Assembly: GCA_016648135.1 (NCBI GenBank)
Contig: JADDOH010002117.1
Location: forward strand, 124,001 to 188,000
Direction of reading: 5' to 3'
Source of the DNA: Agrypnia vestita
Taxonomy: Eukaryota > Arthropoda > Insecta > Trichoptera > Phryganeidae
Length of the DNA stretch: 64,000 nt
In this document: one piece after another, positions 11,906-23,905 of the stretch
How the letters are laid out: each line of letters opens with the position of its first letter
Position numbering within the stretch: the stretch's first letter is position 1
Made by a program: the position numbers and the translations under genes
The notes under the pieces: generated by a model
What the model saw: only the letters and a program-made list of their open reading frames with translations
The model's database searches: none
What the model was told of the DNA's origin: nothing

Positions 11906-14099
11906 AATCAGTAAAGATATCGCCGTTGGTAATGGGATATCTATTTTTTGTTAGTTTATATTTCAAAATATTATTTTTATACGTTTATGACCTGCTTTCA
12001 AGTTATTAAAATTTACACCTGTATACGCCAGAAAATTTAGTCTTCAAAGTACCTTACATTTATTTTACTTTAAATGCCTACATGATTAAACATCTTTGTC
12101 TTCTCAAGTTGTTGTTTAGATTTACGTCTTTTTACCTCTTACGTTTATGTAATTTACATTTATTTTACAAACACACTAAACAGTATATTGTTATGTGGTC
12201 TTTAACTTTTCGACTGGAGTGTGTGTGCAGAAATTTAACCAAGGTTACGATGTTTAATTTTAAAAAAAGCAAAAATTGCAAGATATTTTTCTTCAAAATC
12301 AAAAAATGTTTAGATTTTGACTATGGCTCTCGAAAACTCAGCGTCTCAGTAACTGGAGGCCATCTCTCCAGCTACTGAGTAGGGTTTACAGAAAAGTGGC
12401 CAGGTTTGCGCTGATGGCCGTGGGAGACTCGCGCAACTGAACTCGTCGCGAGTACGTGACACCTAACTGCACTTATCCTAACTAACTGACAGTTCTTCTT
12501 ATTATTTTTTTAATTATATCTTGCTGTTCGGGTCAAATATCCTTAGAAGTCTCTGGTCGAGTACTTTATAAAATTTGTCATGAGCTGCTGCGAACCATAG
12601 ATTGTTTTTGGCATCTCGGAATGACAGATGATTATTGTCGCGGCAGATACAAATACAAATATATATTTTATTTACTGCACTAAAAAACTACGGTCAGCTT
12701 TAAAGTGGCGCAGAACAGAAGCAGATCATCGAACGGAAACAGGCCAGCGAAAACAGCCTGCAGAATATGGTAAGAGGCTTCTTTCATACCTAGAGAATTT
12801 CGAGCTAATTTGTTTCCTGTAGAGAACCCGAACCAGAGTACAGAAAACCAAGAAATTGCTTTTGAACTTTTCAGGGATTACTCTACAATATATCGTACGA
12901 AAAAGAGCAACAACGTCTTGAGGCCCTCATAGATGAAAACTCGAGCGACCGTTGGGATGAATCGGTAAGTTAAGAGGGGATTGATTCACGTTCTCAGCGT
13001 GGCGACGAAAATGAGTCGGTGGCAGGAAGCTGACATGGAAGGATTAGGTATAAAGGAAGCAACAGACGATGATAAAATAAGTGAACTATCAGATTCCACA
13101 CATTTACCTGATCTGAAAATGTAATTACCAACTCTCCAGGCGTAAAGTATGCTGCGAGATATGCCGCAAAAATATACTTAGTTTAATTCGCTATTTAGGT
13201 TTAAATTTTTTGGGTAATAAATTTCATGAGGAAAAACAAAATATGCGCATTTCCAAAGAAACCAGAAAACGAATCGCTAAATATTTCGGAGAACCGTCAT
13301 CATCAACACTTAAAAAGGCAAATACGCGAGATGCGATGATTGTATTACCTCCAAAGATTCTAAGGAAAAGATTTGTTTTTGCGTGCTTAAAACTATAGCT
13401 AGACCGTATTCAAAATAATGTGCGCAAAAATATATATGTGTTGTTGCGATGCAAGAAATGAACACAAAAAAAGTTTTTCTTGTAAGAAAGTAACACTTTT
13501 TAAACTAAAAAATATATATTTATTTGGAATATCATATTGAGGCTTGCCAGGCAACTTTCTCCCTCTTTCTTCTTTCCGGAAAAAGGTAGGGAATTGTCTT
13601 TCGACTGTCGTCGACCTATAATGTGCTTTTTACTATTCCGAAACTGCAATGAGTTAGGACAGGAAGACAAAATGAAATAACATTATTTTTTTTTTTGGTT
13701 CAGCAACATTGTAGATTGACATTTAAAAAAAAAAATTGATTATAATATTTCTATAAATCTACTTATATTATTTGATAAATTCCACCTACATGTTTCAACA
13801 ATTTATACAAACACTATAATAAATATATTTTTTTAACTATATTATTGTTTATATAATAAACAAGATATGCTTTTGTTTTGTTTCATATTTTAAATAATGA
13901 TAAGCAATTGATTTTACGAAATTATGTACGAAAATGTATTTTGACTGAGACACGGAATTATGACATATTCAGATTCTAAGTATTTTTTAATTAACTTGTG
14001 ATTCTGTTACAAAATAATGACAGTGAAATATTGACATGATATAACCTCCCAGGTACGTAAGGCTGTGAAGCCAAATTTTGATTCTGAACGAATTTCTTA
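11906..14099. other. Non-coding; possible decayed exon-like patch 12640-13400
   Basis: Mostly AT-rich. Between about 12870 and 13110 a reading with RLEALIDENSSDRWDES and acidic/serine-rich neighbours resembles the N-terminus of piggyBac-like transposases, and sites resembling splice signals (TTTCCTGTAG near 12823, CGGTAAGT near 12964) are present, but no diagnostic motif is seen. I leave it unassigned. Confidence 0.3.
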
Positions 14100-14187
14100 T
14101 ATCATAAAATAAGCATGATTTATTAAACAAATTTATTAACCGAAAAAAATATATGCAGAAAAATCAAATTAACGAAAAAATATTTTA

Positions 14188-14287
14188 GCTGCAACCGGGA
14201 TTCGAACCAATGGCAGACCAAGACTTCCACGGCAGCTTAGTACAATAATTGCTGGAGGTTCGTTGGTTCGAATCCCGAAAGCAGCTA
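14188..14287 (-). repeat. tRNA-like module with two opposed T-arm ends
   Basis: The segment starts with AGCTGCAACCGGGATTCGAA and ends with TTGGTTCGAATCCCGAAAGC, so a TTCGAAT T-loop box lies at each end in opposite orientation and the ends AGCTGC/GCAGCT pair. Neither orientation gives a clean T-stem, so it is not a working tRNA. On the minus strand it lies about 50 bases downstream of the hammerhead-like motif at 14335-14374. Confidence 0.5.
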
Positions 14288-14334
14288 AAATATTTTTTTA
14301 AATATTTTTTTTAATCTACTTTATTTATTAATTA

Positions 14335-14374
14335 CACCTACACATTTCGGAAAAACCTTTCCATCGTCAGGGTG
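14335..14374 (-). ncRNA. Hammerhead ribozyme-like motif
   Basis: Minus strand: stem I strand CACC, core CTGACGA (perfect CUGANGA), stem II of GGAAA/TTTCC after one extra T, GAAA, a four-base TGTG in place of the usual CATG, TA, then GGTG closing stem I. All conserved hammerhead core bases are present. Stem III is minimal and here not palindromic. Confidence 0.65.
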
Positions 14375-14402
14375 AATTGAATAATTTAGAATCATAAAAA
14401 AA

Positions 14403-14890
14403 TAGTAAAGAATGTAAAAGTTAATAAAATATTATTAATAATCAATTGAATTTAACTACTTCAATTTTTTTAAAAAATCCAATAATTTTTAATGTTATCA
14501 AGAAATTCAGCAATAATATTTATAAATAATTTTTTAAATGTTTTAGAAAACCAAAAAACAAAACACATCATTCATCTTCATATTTAGATAGTTATACAAC
14601 ATCTTGACGATGGAAAGGTTAAGATCAATTAAAAGGTTAAGAAAGATTAGTAAAGAATGTAAAAGTTAATCAAATATTATTAATAATCAACTGAATTTAA
14701 CTACTAGTTCAATTTTAAAAAAAAATTCCGATAATTTTATGTTATCAAGAAATTCAGCAATAATATTTATAAATAATTTTTTAAATGTTTAAGAAAACCA
14801 AAAAACAAAAGACATCATTCATCTTCATATTTTGATAGTTATACAACATCTTTACGATGGAAAGATTTTCCGAAACATGTAGATGTAATT
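14403..14890 (+). repeat. 246-bp tandem duplication carrying hammerhead-like motifs
   Basis: Two copies of about 246 bp (14403-14648, 14649-14890), recognised by AGTAAAGAATGTAAAAGTTA, TTATCAAGAAATTCAGCAAT and CATCATTCATCTTCATATTT in the same order. Each ends in a hammerhead-like motif: truncated in the first (14599-14625, ACATC then TTGACGA and half of stem II), complete in the second. Tandem units joined through a ribozyme are typical of Penelope-like elements and of small ribozyme-bearing retroelements. Confidence 0.75.
14846..14886 (+). ncRNA. Hammerhead ribozyme-like motif (core mutated)
   Basis: Stem I ACATC/GATGT pairs perfectly, stem II GGAAA/TTTCC is intact, GAAA and the palindromic stem III CATG followed by TA are present. 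The core reads TTTACGA rather than CUGANGA, two substitutions that should abolish cleavage. Confidence 0.55.
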
Positions 14891-15105
14891 AATAAATATA
14901 TAATAGATTAAAATAATAATAAAATTAAATTTTGTTAAAGGTCAATCTACAAAGTTGGTCAACCAATTGAAAAAAAAATTTTTTCATTTATTTGATTTTT
15001 CTGTATGTCTTTTCTAATTGATTAATAAATTTATTTAAAAATTCACAGAACCTTATTCAAAATTTCAACTTCACAATAATAATGTATTCTCTTTAATATA
15101 CAAGC
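14891..15105 (+). repeat. Downstream part of the ribozyme-bearing repeat
   Basis: After the 14846 motif the sequence TTGATTTTTCTGTATGTCTT (about 14993) and a following AATTCACAGAACC...TTCAACTTCACAA block match 35490-35600 and 35860-35885, and on the minus strand the flank of the tRNA-like module at 14188. The tRNA-like module is missing here. Confidence 0.55.
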
Positions 15106-15899
15106 ACGAATTACTTGGTTTGTAATTACTCCACTGAGGATAAACAAGCAAAACCAGGGGTACAGAAACCAGATTGAAGGGACTAGCCTCAGCAATAATA
15201 TCTTGAATCAAACGCTTTACAAATGAATACCATTAATAGAAGAACACCAATTTGTCTGCTTGTGGATAAGTAATACGTTTTGCTGGGCAGTTATGCTGGG
15301 CTTTGGTAAAATAATTTATCTGAAATAAGCCAATCTCGTAGAGTCGAGAATGATTCGATATTACTGGGAACAGACAATAATGAATTGCGTCAGAGAATAT
15401 TCATGACACCTGGCGGTTCTATATGTGAAATTGTAAATAATTGATCTGCAAAGGACTTGTGGGGGATTGATAAAAGTTTGTCCGAGACTGCTTTATTATA
15501 ACGGCCACCATGCGTTCGTAAACGGGAATCTCCAAATCAGAATATGGGGTAAAACACTCGAGATTTTTTACAGGATTAATTTAGTATAAATGAAGTGTAA
15601 AAAATCGTTTACAGAATAACAATGAATTAGAATTATTACAACGCGAGTTCAACAATAACTACGAGGGTGTCGCTACGTATAGACGTACCACTATAACTTG
15701 CGTGCGAGGGAGGGCGTCACTGTCGCGTAACAGAAGTTGTCAGGGTGTAAATTTATTACACAATACATAATGTACAGAATGTCCGGTGACAATATAAATA
15801 CAGAAATTTGGTCGGGCAGCACTAAAGAAATCATGCAGTAATGGCGGCCGTTCTATCTGTCAAACTGTCAGACGGTAATATCGGTCCATTATTCGCTTT
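15106..15899. other. Non-coding, unassigned
   Basis: Mixed-composition sequence without recognisable coding content; a CTATAACTTGCGTGCGAGGG patch near 15690 begins a gradual rise in G+C towards the next entry. Confidence 0.4.
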
Positions 15900-16600
15900 T
15901 TCAGCTGCGAAAAACTTGAATACTTCATTGGCAATTATTCTTGCACCATCCCGGACTGTTTAGGATGTTTTGGACATAATAATTCAGTGTATATTGGTAA
16001 TCAAGATGACACAGCTCGCGCTCAAAGACGAGAATGAACTGAATGACAGGACGAGGGGTTACCGCCGGTGCGGGCGTGGCGGGTTTTAGTTCAAAATTCG
16101 CCGCACGCCAAGTTACGTTGGGCAAGCAATACACTGGGATAGCTTCCAGCATCTTCGGAGTCTTCCGAGAGAGAAGGCGATGCGATGTGAAGCCTCCGGC
16201 CTACCCGTCGGTGTCCGAAAAGGGAAGCGATGATGGTTCGTTCTCGGTCCGCTTCTGATACTCCCCGAGAACAAAGAAACGTCCGACGTCCGGGGCCGGC
16301 GTGTGCCGAGGTGAATGATCTGGGGTGCTAACTGCGCGATAATCAGTCACCTCCGGCCACGGGCTTCTGGTGTTTTGTCTTCGTCTGCTAATCGGCTTTG
16401 CTGGTGTCCAGCCCTCCCCAAGTGCGTGTAAGTATGTGTGTGCTCCTGCGCTCGCTGTTGTCAGGAAGGGATGACCTCGTTTATTGGCGCGTGTCGCTCC
16501 ATGCGCTGCTCGGTGGTTGTCGATGTATGGGTACGTCTGCGTACCTAACAGACTCAAAGATCGGATGGTGGTTTGATTCTTCGGTGATGTAACCAATAAA
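15900..16600. other. GC-rich island, unassigned
   Basis: About 700 bp clearly richer in G+C and CpG than the rest of the window. Open frames occur on both strands (143 codons minus, 16201-16632; 71 and 64 codons plus), the usual consequence of low stop-codon frequency in GC-rich DNA; none shows a known motif. It may be the leader or LTR of an unrecognised retroelement or a regulatory CpG-rich block. Confidence 0.35.
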
Positions 16601-19600
16601 ATCATGTCATTTTCTCGGCACAAAATATTCACACTTACGCCTTTCTTTCAAGAAAACGACTATAAAAAAAAACTACACAAAAGACACGTATTTTTTATTA
16701 TTAATATTGTCTCAAGATGGTAGAATCAGAATTACAAAATTTTGTGTGAATTCAAGAAGAATAAACAGCACATGTCCAGTGACTTTGCATAACAAATCAA
16801 AGTTAAAATTGTTTTATGTGTTTCATTTGCCTCCCACGCACACGATCTCGTGATAATATGTAAGCTTGATTAAAAAATGATTGTATCATATTTTGAACTA
16901 ATATATGAATAAAACTTTCATTGTTAGATTCTAAATCAATAAAGTGTTATATAATGTAGTATTTTATTTAGCTACATGTATAAACACAATTATACTAATT
17001 TCACAAACCATTATGTTTTACTGAAAAACATTGTACGATTAAAATAAAAATTTGCTTACGCGATAGAAAAAAACCGAAACAGATAAAGTTATCACAATTT
17101 CCAGTCTCAAAACGTGAAAATAAATTTTATTCCTTAAGATTTAAAAAAAATATATTTTATTCGTTCGTTTAGATTCAAGTGGTTTCCTCATAAATTACAT
17201 AACGCTTTTTTCTTAACAAACGAATTAAAAATATGTAACAAAAAATAAATCACGTCCAATTTTTCAACAGCTACTTGGCTATCATATCTCAAAACGAAAA
17301 TGAAGTTTTGAGCTTTAAATATGGAGGTATCGACCTTTAAAATATAGGAAAAATAAGCTACATATAAGGAAAATAGCATTTTAAGGTCATGATTTATTTA
17401 TATGGACAGCATTAAACTTCCATAAAACCGGCACGGCGGTCCCAACGTAAACTAATATATCTAAAAAAAATCAATTCTGCAGGAGAACTAAATGAAGTTT
17501 GGCTTTACTTATAAAATTAGCGTGTTTGTTCATTTAACCCCAGTTTTTTTTTCTAAAAAAGTACATTTTAAAAAATATATATATATGTGTTTATATTTTT
17601 TGTATGTGTTTGCACAAAAAATTGTAAAATACATTTTTCATACAAAATGCTGAAAATATTTTATTACATGATCCCAGTATTTTCCAAGTATGATTTAACG
17701 CCACATTGCAGTTTGTCTACATTACCGAGAATTATATGTGTAGGTAAATTAGGTTCACAAGAAATATCTTTAAATAAATACACAAAATGAAATTCTCGCG
17801 GTCTGTGTGTCCTCAACAACAAAACGTTCTATTATCTGATTCGCAAAACATATAGAAATAGTTCACAACATTTTAACGTGGCATATAGTGCGATGTAGGT
17901 TCGCGAGAATATGAGTTTATTTTTACATTTACTTTCAGGTCCATGCAGGAAAGATATAGTATAAACGGAAGGCTATTGAGAGAAAAATGGGGTATCTGGA
18001 ATTCTAGATTCTGAATTTCTAAAATGAAGGTATTATACGTTAACCTCCATGACGGTATTATTATTTTATATACGATAAAATTATATAACATAGATTGCTT
18101 ATTTAAAAAAACTGCATCATATACCTACCTGCCCCAATTACTTACACACATATACATATTTCTTTTACTGCTACAACAAATACGAGTGCATAGATACGTA
18201 TAGGAAAATAATTCAATATCCAAAATATATAAAATAAAATTAATTCTAATAATTTATTTTACAGTAAAAGTATAAACAAAATAATTTTTTGTAATGTCAA
18301 ATAGCATGTTTAGTGAAATGTTTAATGAATTTACTATAAAAATAAATATTGCACTGATTCTGAGTTCGTAATAAGTATTTATACGTTAAATTATTTTAGC
18401 TTACCTGAAAAACTGTTTTTTTTGTAAAAAAAATACCTGTTGCCATCAACTGCTTACCTGTAATAAAAATAAATTTTTCGTTTTATTCTTATGAATGATT
18501 TTATTCTTATAAATATTGTTGTTAATTTCTTTTTGATTTAATGCATTTTTGTCCAGCATTAAAGTTTTGTTTATTCAAATATTTTTTATTGATGATAATG
18601 CATCAATATTTGCACATATTATATTGTACACATATTTAATGTTATACCTGCACATAACTATTATGTACTCATTACATTGGTTTCATTTTTACTGACTGAA
18701 AGCGTGATAATTAAAATAATAAATGAAAAAAGTGAGATAGTAAAAAAAGTTAAGACAGGGCGTTAGATTTGTAATATAATAAAACAACATAAAATGAAGG
18801 TTGCATAGTTCATATACATTGAGCTATTTCGCATTACACATAGGCGTGGGCAAAGACATAATTTTTCGAATAAATAGGCCAGCCAACAACACACATGCTA
18901 AAAGTTTCATCTATAAACAATAAAATTGTAAAACAAATTCCTCTGCGATGCGAAGTAGGGCGCAATAACTTTATCAAACAACTTGCTGTATAGCTTTGTC
19001 TGTCCTCCGATCGGAATTTCAATTGAAAAGAATCCCAAAACTAGAAAGCTTGACAGCTGGGAAACCTGACAGCTGATATCTTTAAGTTCGACATCCCAAA
19101 ACCTTCACTGTCTACCAAAAGCTCTATCAAAAGTAAACGGCGCTTTCTACAGGAAGAATAGAAACGTGATACAAATGTATGTATTAAATATCTAAAATTT
19201 AATTGTACGTAATTTAATTTTAGACATTTATTAAAGAAGATAAGTTTTTTTATGCTAACAAAGTTTGTATTTTGTGATAAAAAATGCGTGTATTTATCAT
19301 AATATATAATATTAAGGAAACGTTTATTGAAACCATTTTTAACTTAACTTCTGACGTATATGAGTAGCTATATAAATTGTTATAAAGAGTATGAGTTACA
19401 TTTCAAGTGATTAAGTGTCCTTTTGAAATTGACTTATATTTAAATTTATACGTATACCCTTTAGCGAGATGAGAAATCAAAAATAAAGCAGTATCCCAAA
19501 AAGCCATTAATATACATGTTTCTAAAGTCTCGAATGTTTGGAGCAGATTTTGTAAATATTTATGGGTCATTAATAAAGGTTGATCAATAAATTTTGTGCG

Positions 19601-19735
19601 ACACATTTCACCTCGTATCCTAGTGGAATGCCATTAGAGAAAAGTTTAATGGCGGGTAAGAATATTCGTGTTTTGCTTTTTTATTGAGTGTACACAAATT
19701 CCAAAAAATAAATTAACCAAACGTAATAAATATTA
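16601..19735. other. AT-rich stretch, nothing recognised
   Basis: About 3.1 kb of AT-rich sequence. A minus-strand 67-codon frame at 19403-19606 has a protein-like composition but no recognisable similarity. No repeat arrays beyond simple A/T runs. Confidence 0.4.
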
Positions 19736-20200
19736 CTGGAAGAGAAATCCAAAATAACAATTAATTCGTTGTCTATCTGTCTGTCTGTACCCCTAACTTT
19801 TTTATAATTATTTTTCCCAAAATTGACATGAACCGGGACGTTAAACAGAAGGGCGCCACGCAGCACGGAATTAATGATATTTTTGACAGCAGCCTAATGC
19901 CATAGAAACAGCGAAACTGTGCGGCGGCTCAGAGCGTTGCAAGCGCGTGTGTGTTTAATCTTGCTAGATCTCGTACACATTTTGATGCGAGATTGATCTT
20001 GCAAAATTGGTGCGAGATCTCGGTATTTCAAGACCACGGTATACCGAGATTTCCTAGTGTAAGTTCACATTGGTTGAAGGAAATTACATTTTTTTGCATC
20101 ATTAATCTTGATGACCAGAAACCGACATCTTACTATCGAGTAACCGATAGGTCTACCGATGATTTGGTCGCAAGTACTATTGTCGGAAAAAAAAATTAAA
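19736..20200. repeat. Dispersed CTGTCTGT repeat and flank
   Basis: ATTCGTTGTCTATCTGTCTG at about 19762, followed by CCCCTAACTTTTTTAT, is the same composite motif as at 5315, 31065 (minus), 50950 and 59700. The following 400 bp is of moderate G+C with an unrecognised 82-codon frame (19951-20199). Confidence 0.5.
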
Positions 20201-20254
20201 TTTAAAATCTTTTCATCTATTAATTTTACAAATTATTTTTCATGGAAAAATAAA

Positions 20255-20400
20255 TTATTTTTTAAAATTTCAAAAATTATTTAGAGTTAATTGTTTTTCA
20301 AACTTCAAAAATTATTCATAGTAAATGAATTTTTTTAAACTACAAAAATTATTCATAGTAATTTTTTTTTTTTAACTTCAAATGGTGAAAAGAAATTATT
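20255..20400. repeat. Short AT-rich tandem array
   Basis: Three to four degenerate copies of a unit of about 38-45 bp containing CTTCAAAAATTATTCATAGT (for example around 20300 and 20340). Probably replication-slippage DNA. Confidence 0.55.
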
Positions 20401-22668
20401 TATAAATATTATTAATTATGAAGGTATTTTTTAATTCATTCCTAACTCCAAACCGTGTTTGTTTTCGTAAATATTGATAAAACACGTGTGTGAGATTGAG
20501 GATCGGCGCAGCTCCCAAGCCCTGTCCCCGCCGCGCCGGGATTGTAATATGAATAATGCCTTTCATTGTGTTAGTGAACCATAATGAATGGATATATTTT
20601 TTGTTTATAATAATTTCGCCGCATCCTACGTTTTATTGATTATTTATCTATTCTAAAACATTCTACGAGAGTCAAAGAACAGTTTAAGATAAATAAATCG
20701 TAAATATGCCGCGTGATATTGGAGTGGTAAGCGAATCGCGAATCAAAAAATAATTTACGATTATCAAAACACGCCGTGCTAGGTGGAGTTCGGCCCCGCG
20801 ACGAAAGGGCTAGTGGTGTCACAAGTATGACCATGGGCCCAAATTTATATTACGTTTATTGAAATAAGTTTCTGGTATTCTTAGTACCAGCATACATTTG
20901 AACCATTAAACATTACATTAACCCATCTCTTGGAATATCACTGCCCACCGGATGTACGTGCACAATTTGTGAAAAGGTGCGGTTCTAGAAAAGGGCACCT
21001 CAGCCAAGCTTGGACGCATAATCAATAAAACATTACAGACGTCATTCTCACAACGAGGGATCGCTGAAGGAGAAGAAGAATACTATAAACCTTTTTAGAG
21101 ATAGTTTTTATTTTTATGAGTTTGGCATTATCTATTTTTTGTTAATATCGCTATAATTTAAATTAAATTGAATAAATTTTCTTCCAAAAAAAATTACTAA
21201 TGTACTGGTTAAGTACTCGTATCAATAATGCTTATGGTCCTAGTTTGGGACTTGGAAACTAATACAGGATTTGAATGAAATAATACGTAATTTAAAATAT
21301 GTTTTATTTTAACTTAATTATGAGAGAGACTGCTCCTCTCAAAACAATAGTAGTAATTACTAAATCATATTGTGTGTGTATAAAAAAGTTAAAAAAATAT
21401 ATATTTTTAATTATTATGTTGCAACACGAAGTATCTGCCAATTAAATACTTCGTTTAAATGCTTCTCCTTGTTCCTTTCACTTACCGCTAAACAGTCGAA
21501 TTGGTGACGAAATGTGGTGTCGCACGTATCGCATACCATGGATACCTTATATGACTAATGCCACAATCAGATGTTTGTCTTTTATTATAATATATTCTGA
21601 TAATTTTTCTAGACATTAAAGGACGCTATGTAAAAATAGGTGATTGATTAATCAGTGATCATGATGAGCGCTTTTCAATTAAAAGTTTTTTTTGCAGTGG
21701 TCCTTATCTGATCTATGAATAACATTTATTCAATTCAACGATCACGTCTCTTCCGCCGACACGGCTTGCCGATCATCTGCCGCAGTTTGTCTAATTAGGA
21801 CGTCTGATGGATACTGATGGATGGAGTGGCGATTGCGAAGGGGAGAGAGTATCTAGCGCACCGCATTTCCACTGATTCGTTAAATTGGTTAACTCTCCAA
21901 TGACCACTGTTCCGGCAGAAACATTCCACACTAATTAGTGACCGTACAATATAAAGTATTTTTTCGAAAATCAAACCGTAACACTTTGTGTTTTAAAATT
22001 AGATGTGTATTGTTAATTATTATGTGTATTAGTATGTGTAAGCCATGCGTACGACGCACATTGTTTCGTTGTGTTGGTGTTTATGGATATAAACAGCAAC
22101 GCAACTAAACAATGTTTCTCATACCCACTGCCGACACATACTAATTCGATTGACTTTCTTAAATGAAAAAAACTCTACCTAAGTAGCGAAATAAACCAGT
22201 TAAACTTCTAAGTTGAATTAAATATTCTACGAGTGATAAATACGTGTTACCAGGTGACAATGAAGTGTTCATAGACAAAGTGATATTGCCAAATAGTAGA
22301 TTTTAAAAAAAACATTAAGTTTCATCGTATTAAGTGACTTAGTTCATTGAATAATCAATTAATCATTAAATATTATGCAAAGTTATTTAGTGGTAAAACT
22401 CATAATTTTAACATTTTCAATAATTTTAATTTCACATTTTGAATGTTGAATCTCAAAACTACTCCAATGTCACTTAGTCAGTTTTACCTCTAATGGGACT
22501 AATTTGAAACCTTTCCATACAAAAATGTTATACAAAATGCAAAATGAGCTATGAGAAAAAGCGGAGACTTTTGCTAGTATTGCCAGACAAAAAAATAAAA
22601 CAACGATTTTAACTAGAACTATTATTAATAATAATATTTAAAGCATTAACTTTGTGGTTAGACATTAT
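20401..22668. other. Non-coding; possible non-LTR 3' tail near 21040
   Basis: A short segment ending GACGTCATTCTCACAACGAG and GGAGAAGAAGAATA (21040-21090) looks like the extreme 3' end of a non-LTR element, as at 10200 and 25900, but too little is left to assign. A GC-rich patch at 20510-20545 is unexplained. The rest is AT-rich with no gene. Confidence 0.35.
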
Positions 22669-22712
22669 AACAGAATGTTAGTTAACTTAGTAAAAACCAC
22701 TACCAGATTTAA

Positions 22713-22750
22713 GGTCTACCGGTTTCGAGACGTACCAGTCTCTTCGTCAT
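22713..22750 (-). ncRNA. Hammerhead-like motif, impaired stem I
   Basis: Minus strand: ATGACGA (first core base changed), one extra A, stem II GAGAC/GTCTC, GAAA, CCGG, TA, GACC. The 5' strand of stem I does not pair, so this is probably inactive. Confidence 0.4.
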
Positions 22751-22789
22751 GTAGTGTAGTCATGTAGTGTAGTCGTGTAGTGTAGTGTT

Positions 22790-22827
22790 GGTCCTGACGA
22801 AGACATTCGTCTCGAAACCGGTAGACC
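22790..22827 (+). ncRNA. Hammerhead ribozyme-like motif
   Basis: Stem I GGTC/GACC pairs perfectly; core CTGACGA is perfect; stem II AGAC/GTCT closes with loop ATTC; GAAA follows one extra C; stem III is the self-complementary CCGG; the predicted cleavage triplet is GTA. Every conserved element of the minimal hammerhead fold is present. Confidence 0.72.
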
Positions 22828-22872
22828 TTAAATCTGGTAGTGGTTTTTACTGAGTTAACTAACATTCTGTTA

Positions 22873-23764
22873 AAATAGAACTTTTCATTAGATTGTCAAC
22901 TAACAGTGTTTCTTGGTTTGAATGGGCGTGCAGTAATAATTATTTTTTTAAACATAACTGTGTGCCTAATTTTGGGTCACTTTGTACATGTATGTATAAA
23001 AAAACGATTTCAAAATAGGTTGATAGTAGGGTTTTTACAAGAAGTACGTTCCTCATTTATCTACTAAAAGGGTAGTTTTCCTTTTCACGTACCCATATTA
23101 TCCTTTGAATTCTTATAAATTGTGTTCAGGTGTGCAGTTTCGATTCACTTCCCTTGTTAAAACAGTCCATTTATATACACAGTCTACATCCTATGTAAAC
23201 CCCACAGAATCTTGACTCGACAAAGTGTCAAAGGATTTAAGGGTTTCTAAGAATACACAAACGGTAAAATGTACTTTCACGGAATAATATTTATGTAAAA
23301 GTAAGGTAAAGGAAAATAAATACCTTTAGATGTTTGAGAGACACTGAGAGGCATTCACGTTTATTTTCTTACAATCCAAAAAGATTTCAGTATTCGGGAA
23401 TGTTTCTTTTGAATGGTTGAATCTGTCATAATAATTTTAATATGCACATAAATTTATAATATTTATTTTATTATCACCTAATTAAATTATTACTACAAGG
23501 AATTTATCGCCAATCAAGGGAGTGCATTCTCATACATTTTCAAAAATAATCTCCCACCCTCTAAAGTGAAAAGTGTTTAATCAATGAATATATTCAAATC
23601 TTAAGTGTGACTGCAAAACATGGACTTTTAACGAAAGGGAAGTCCAAAACTAGTGTAACGCAAAGAGGCAAGGAAAAATGTATATTAGGCTTTACGTGAA
23701 GATACACGAAAAGATAATATATTAGAAAAGGGCAGTTCATATAAATGAATATGTATAGAAAACA
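22873..23764. other. AT-rich spacer, nothing recognised
   Basis: No coding or repeat signal found. Confidence 0.45.
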
Positions 23765-23905
23765 AAATGGCAATGGGCTGGCTTCTTCGCTCAGAAGATG
23801 GACCTAGGATGAATTCAGTCACCCAGGGTACCCGAGGAAAATCAAGAGGCCAAAAGATCGCCCAAAATCCCGTTGGGTTGATGAAATCACTTACTTCTGC
23901 AGAAA
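23765..23905 (+). pseudogene. non-LTR retrotransposon, short C-terminal fragment
   Basis: Reading KMAMGWLLRSEDGPRMNSVT followed by KSRGQKIAQNPVGLMKSL corresponds to the WQWAGHxARxxDGRW...V-T-x-W-x-P-R-G...RGRPPTRW segment near the C-terminus of insect endonuclease-reverse transcriptases. About 45 codons remain. Confidence 0.55.

Larger units (their letters stand above)
22669..22872. repeat. 64-bp inverted repeat carrying two opposed hammerhead-like motifs
   Basis: Arms 22669-22732 and 22809-22872 are reverse complements with about one mismatch. The spacer contains a 13-bp unit repeated three times (22748-22786, CATGTAGTGTAGT with one variant). Each side includes TCTCGAAACCGGTAGACC on opposite strands. 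The head-to-head arrangement is like the paired terminal repeats of Penelope-like elements. Confidence 0.85.

Noticed and set aside
12640..13400. Host gene with exons (splice-like sites and acidic coding patches)
   Set aside because: Only short readings, no conserved domain and stops in all frames between them; kept as an unassigned patch.
16201..16632. 143-codon open frame on the minus strand in the GC-rich island
   Set aside because: Overlapping open frames exist on both strands, composition is unusual (many Arg, Thr, Pro) and no motif is recognisable. Long frames are expected where stop codons are rare.
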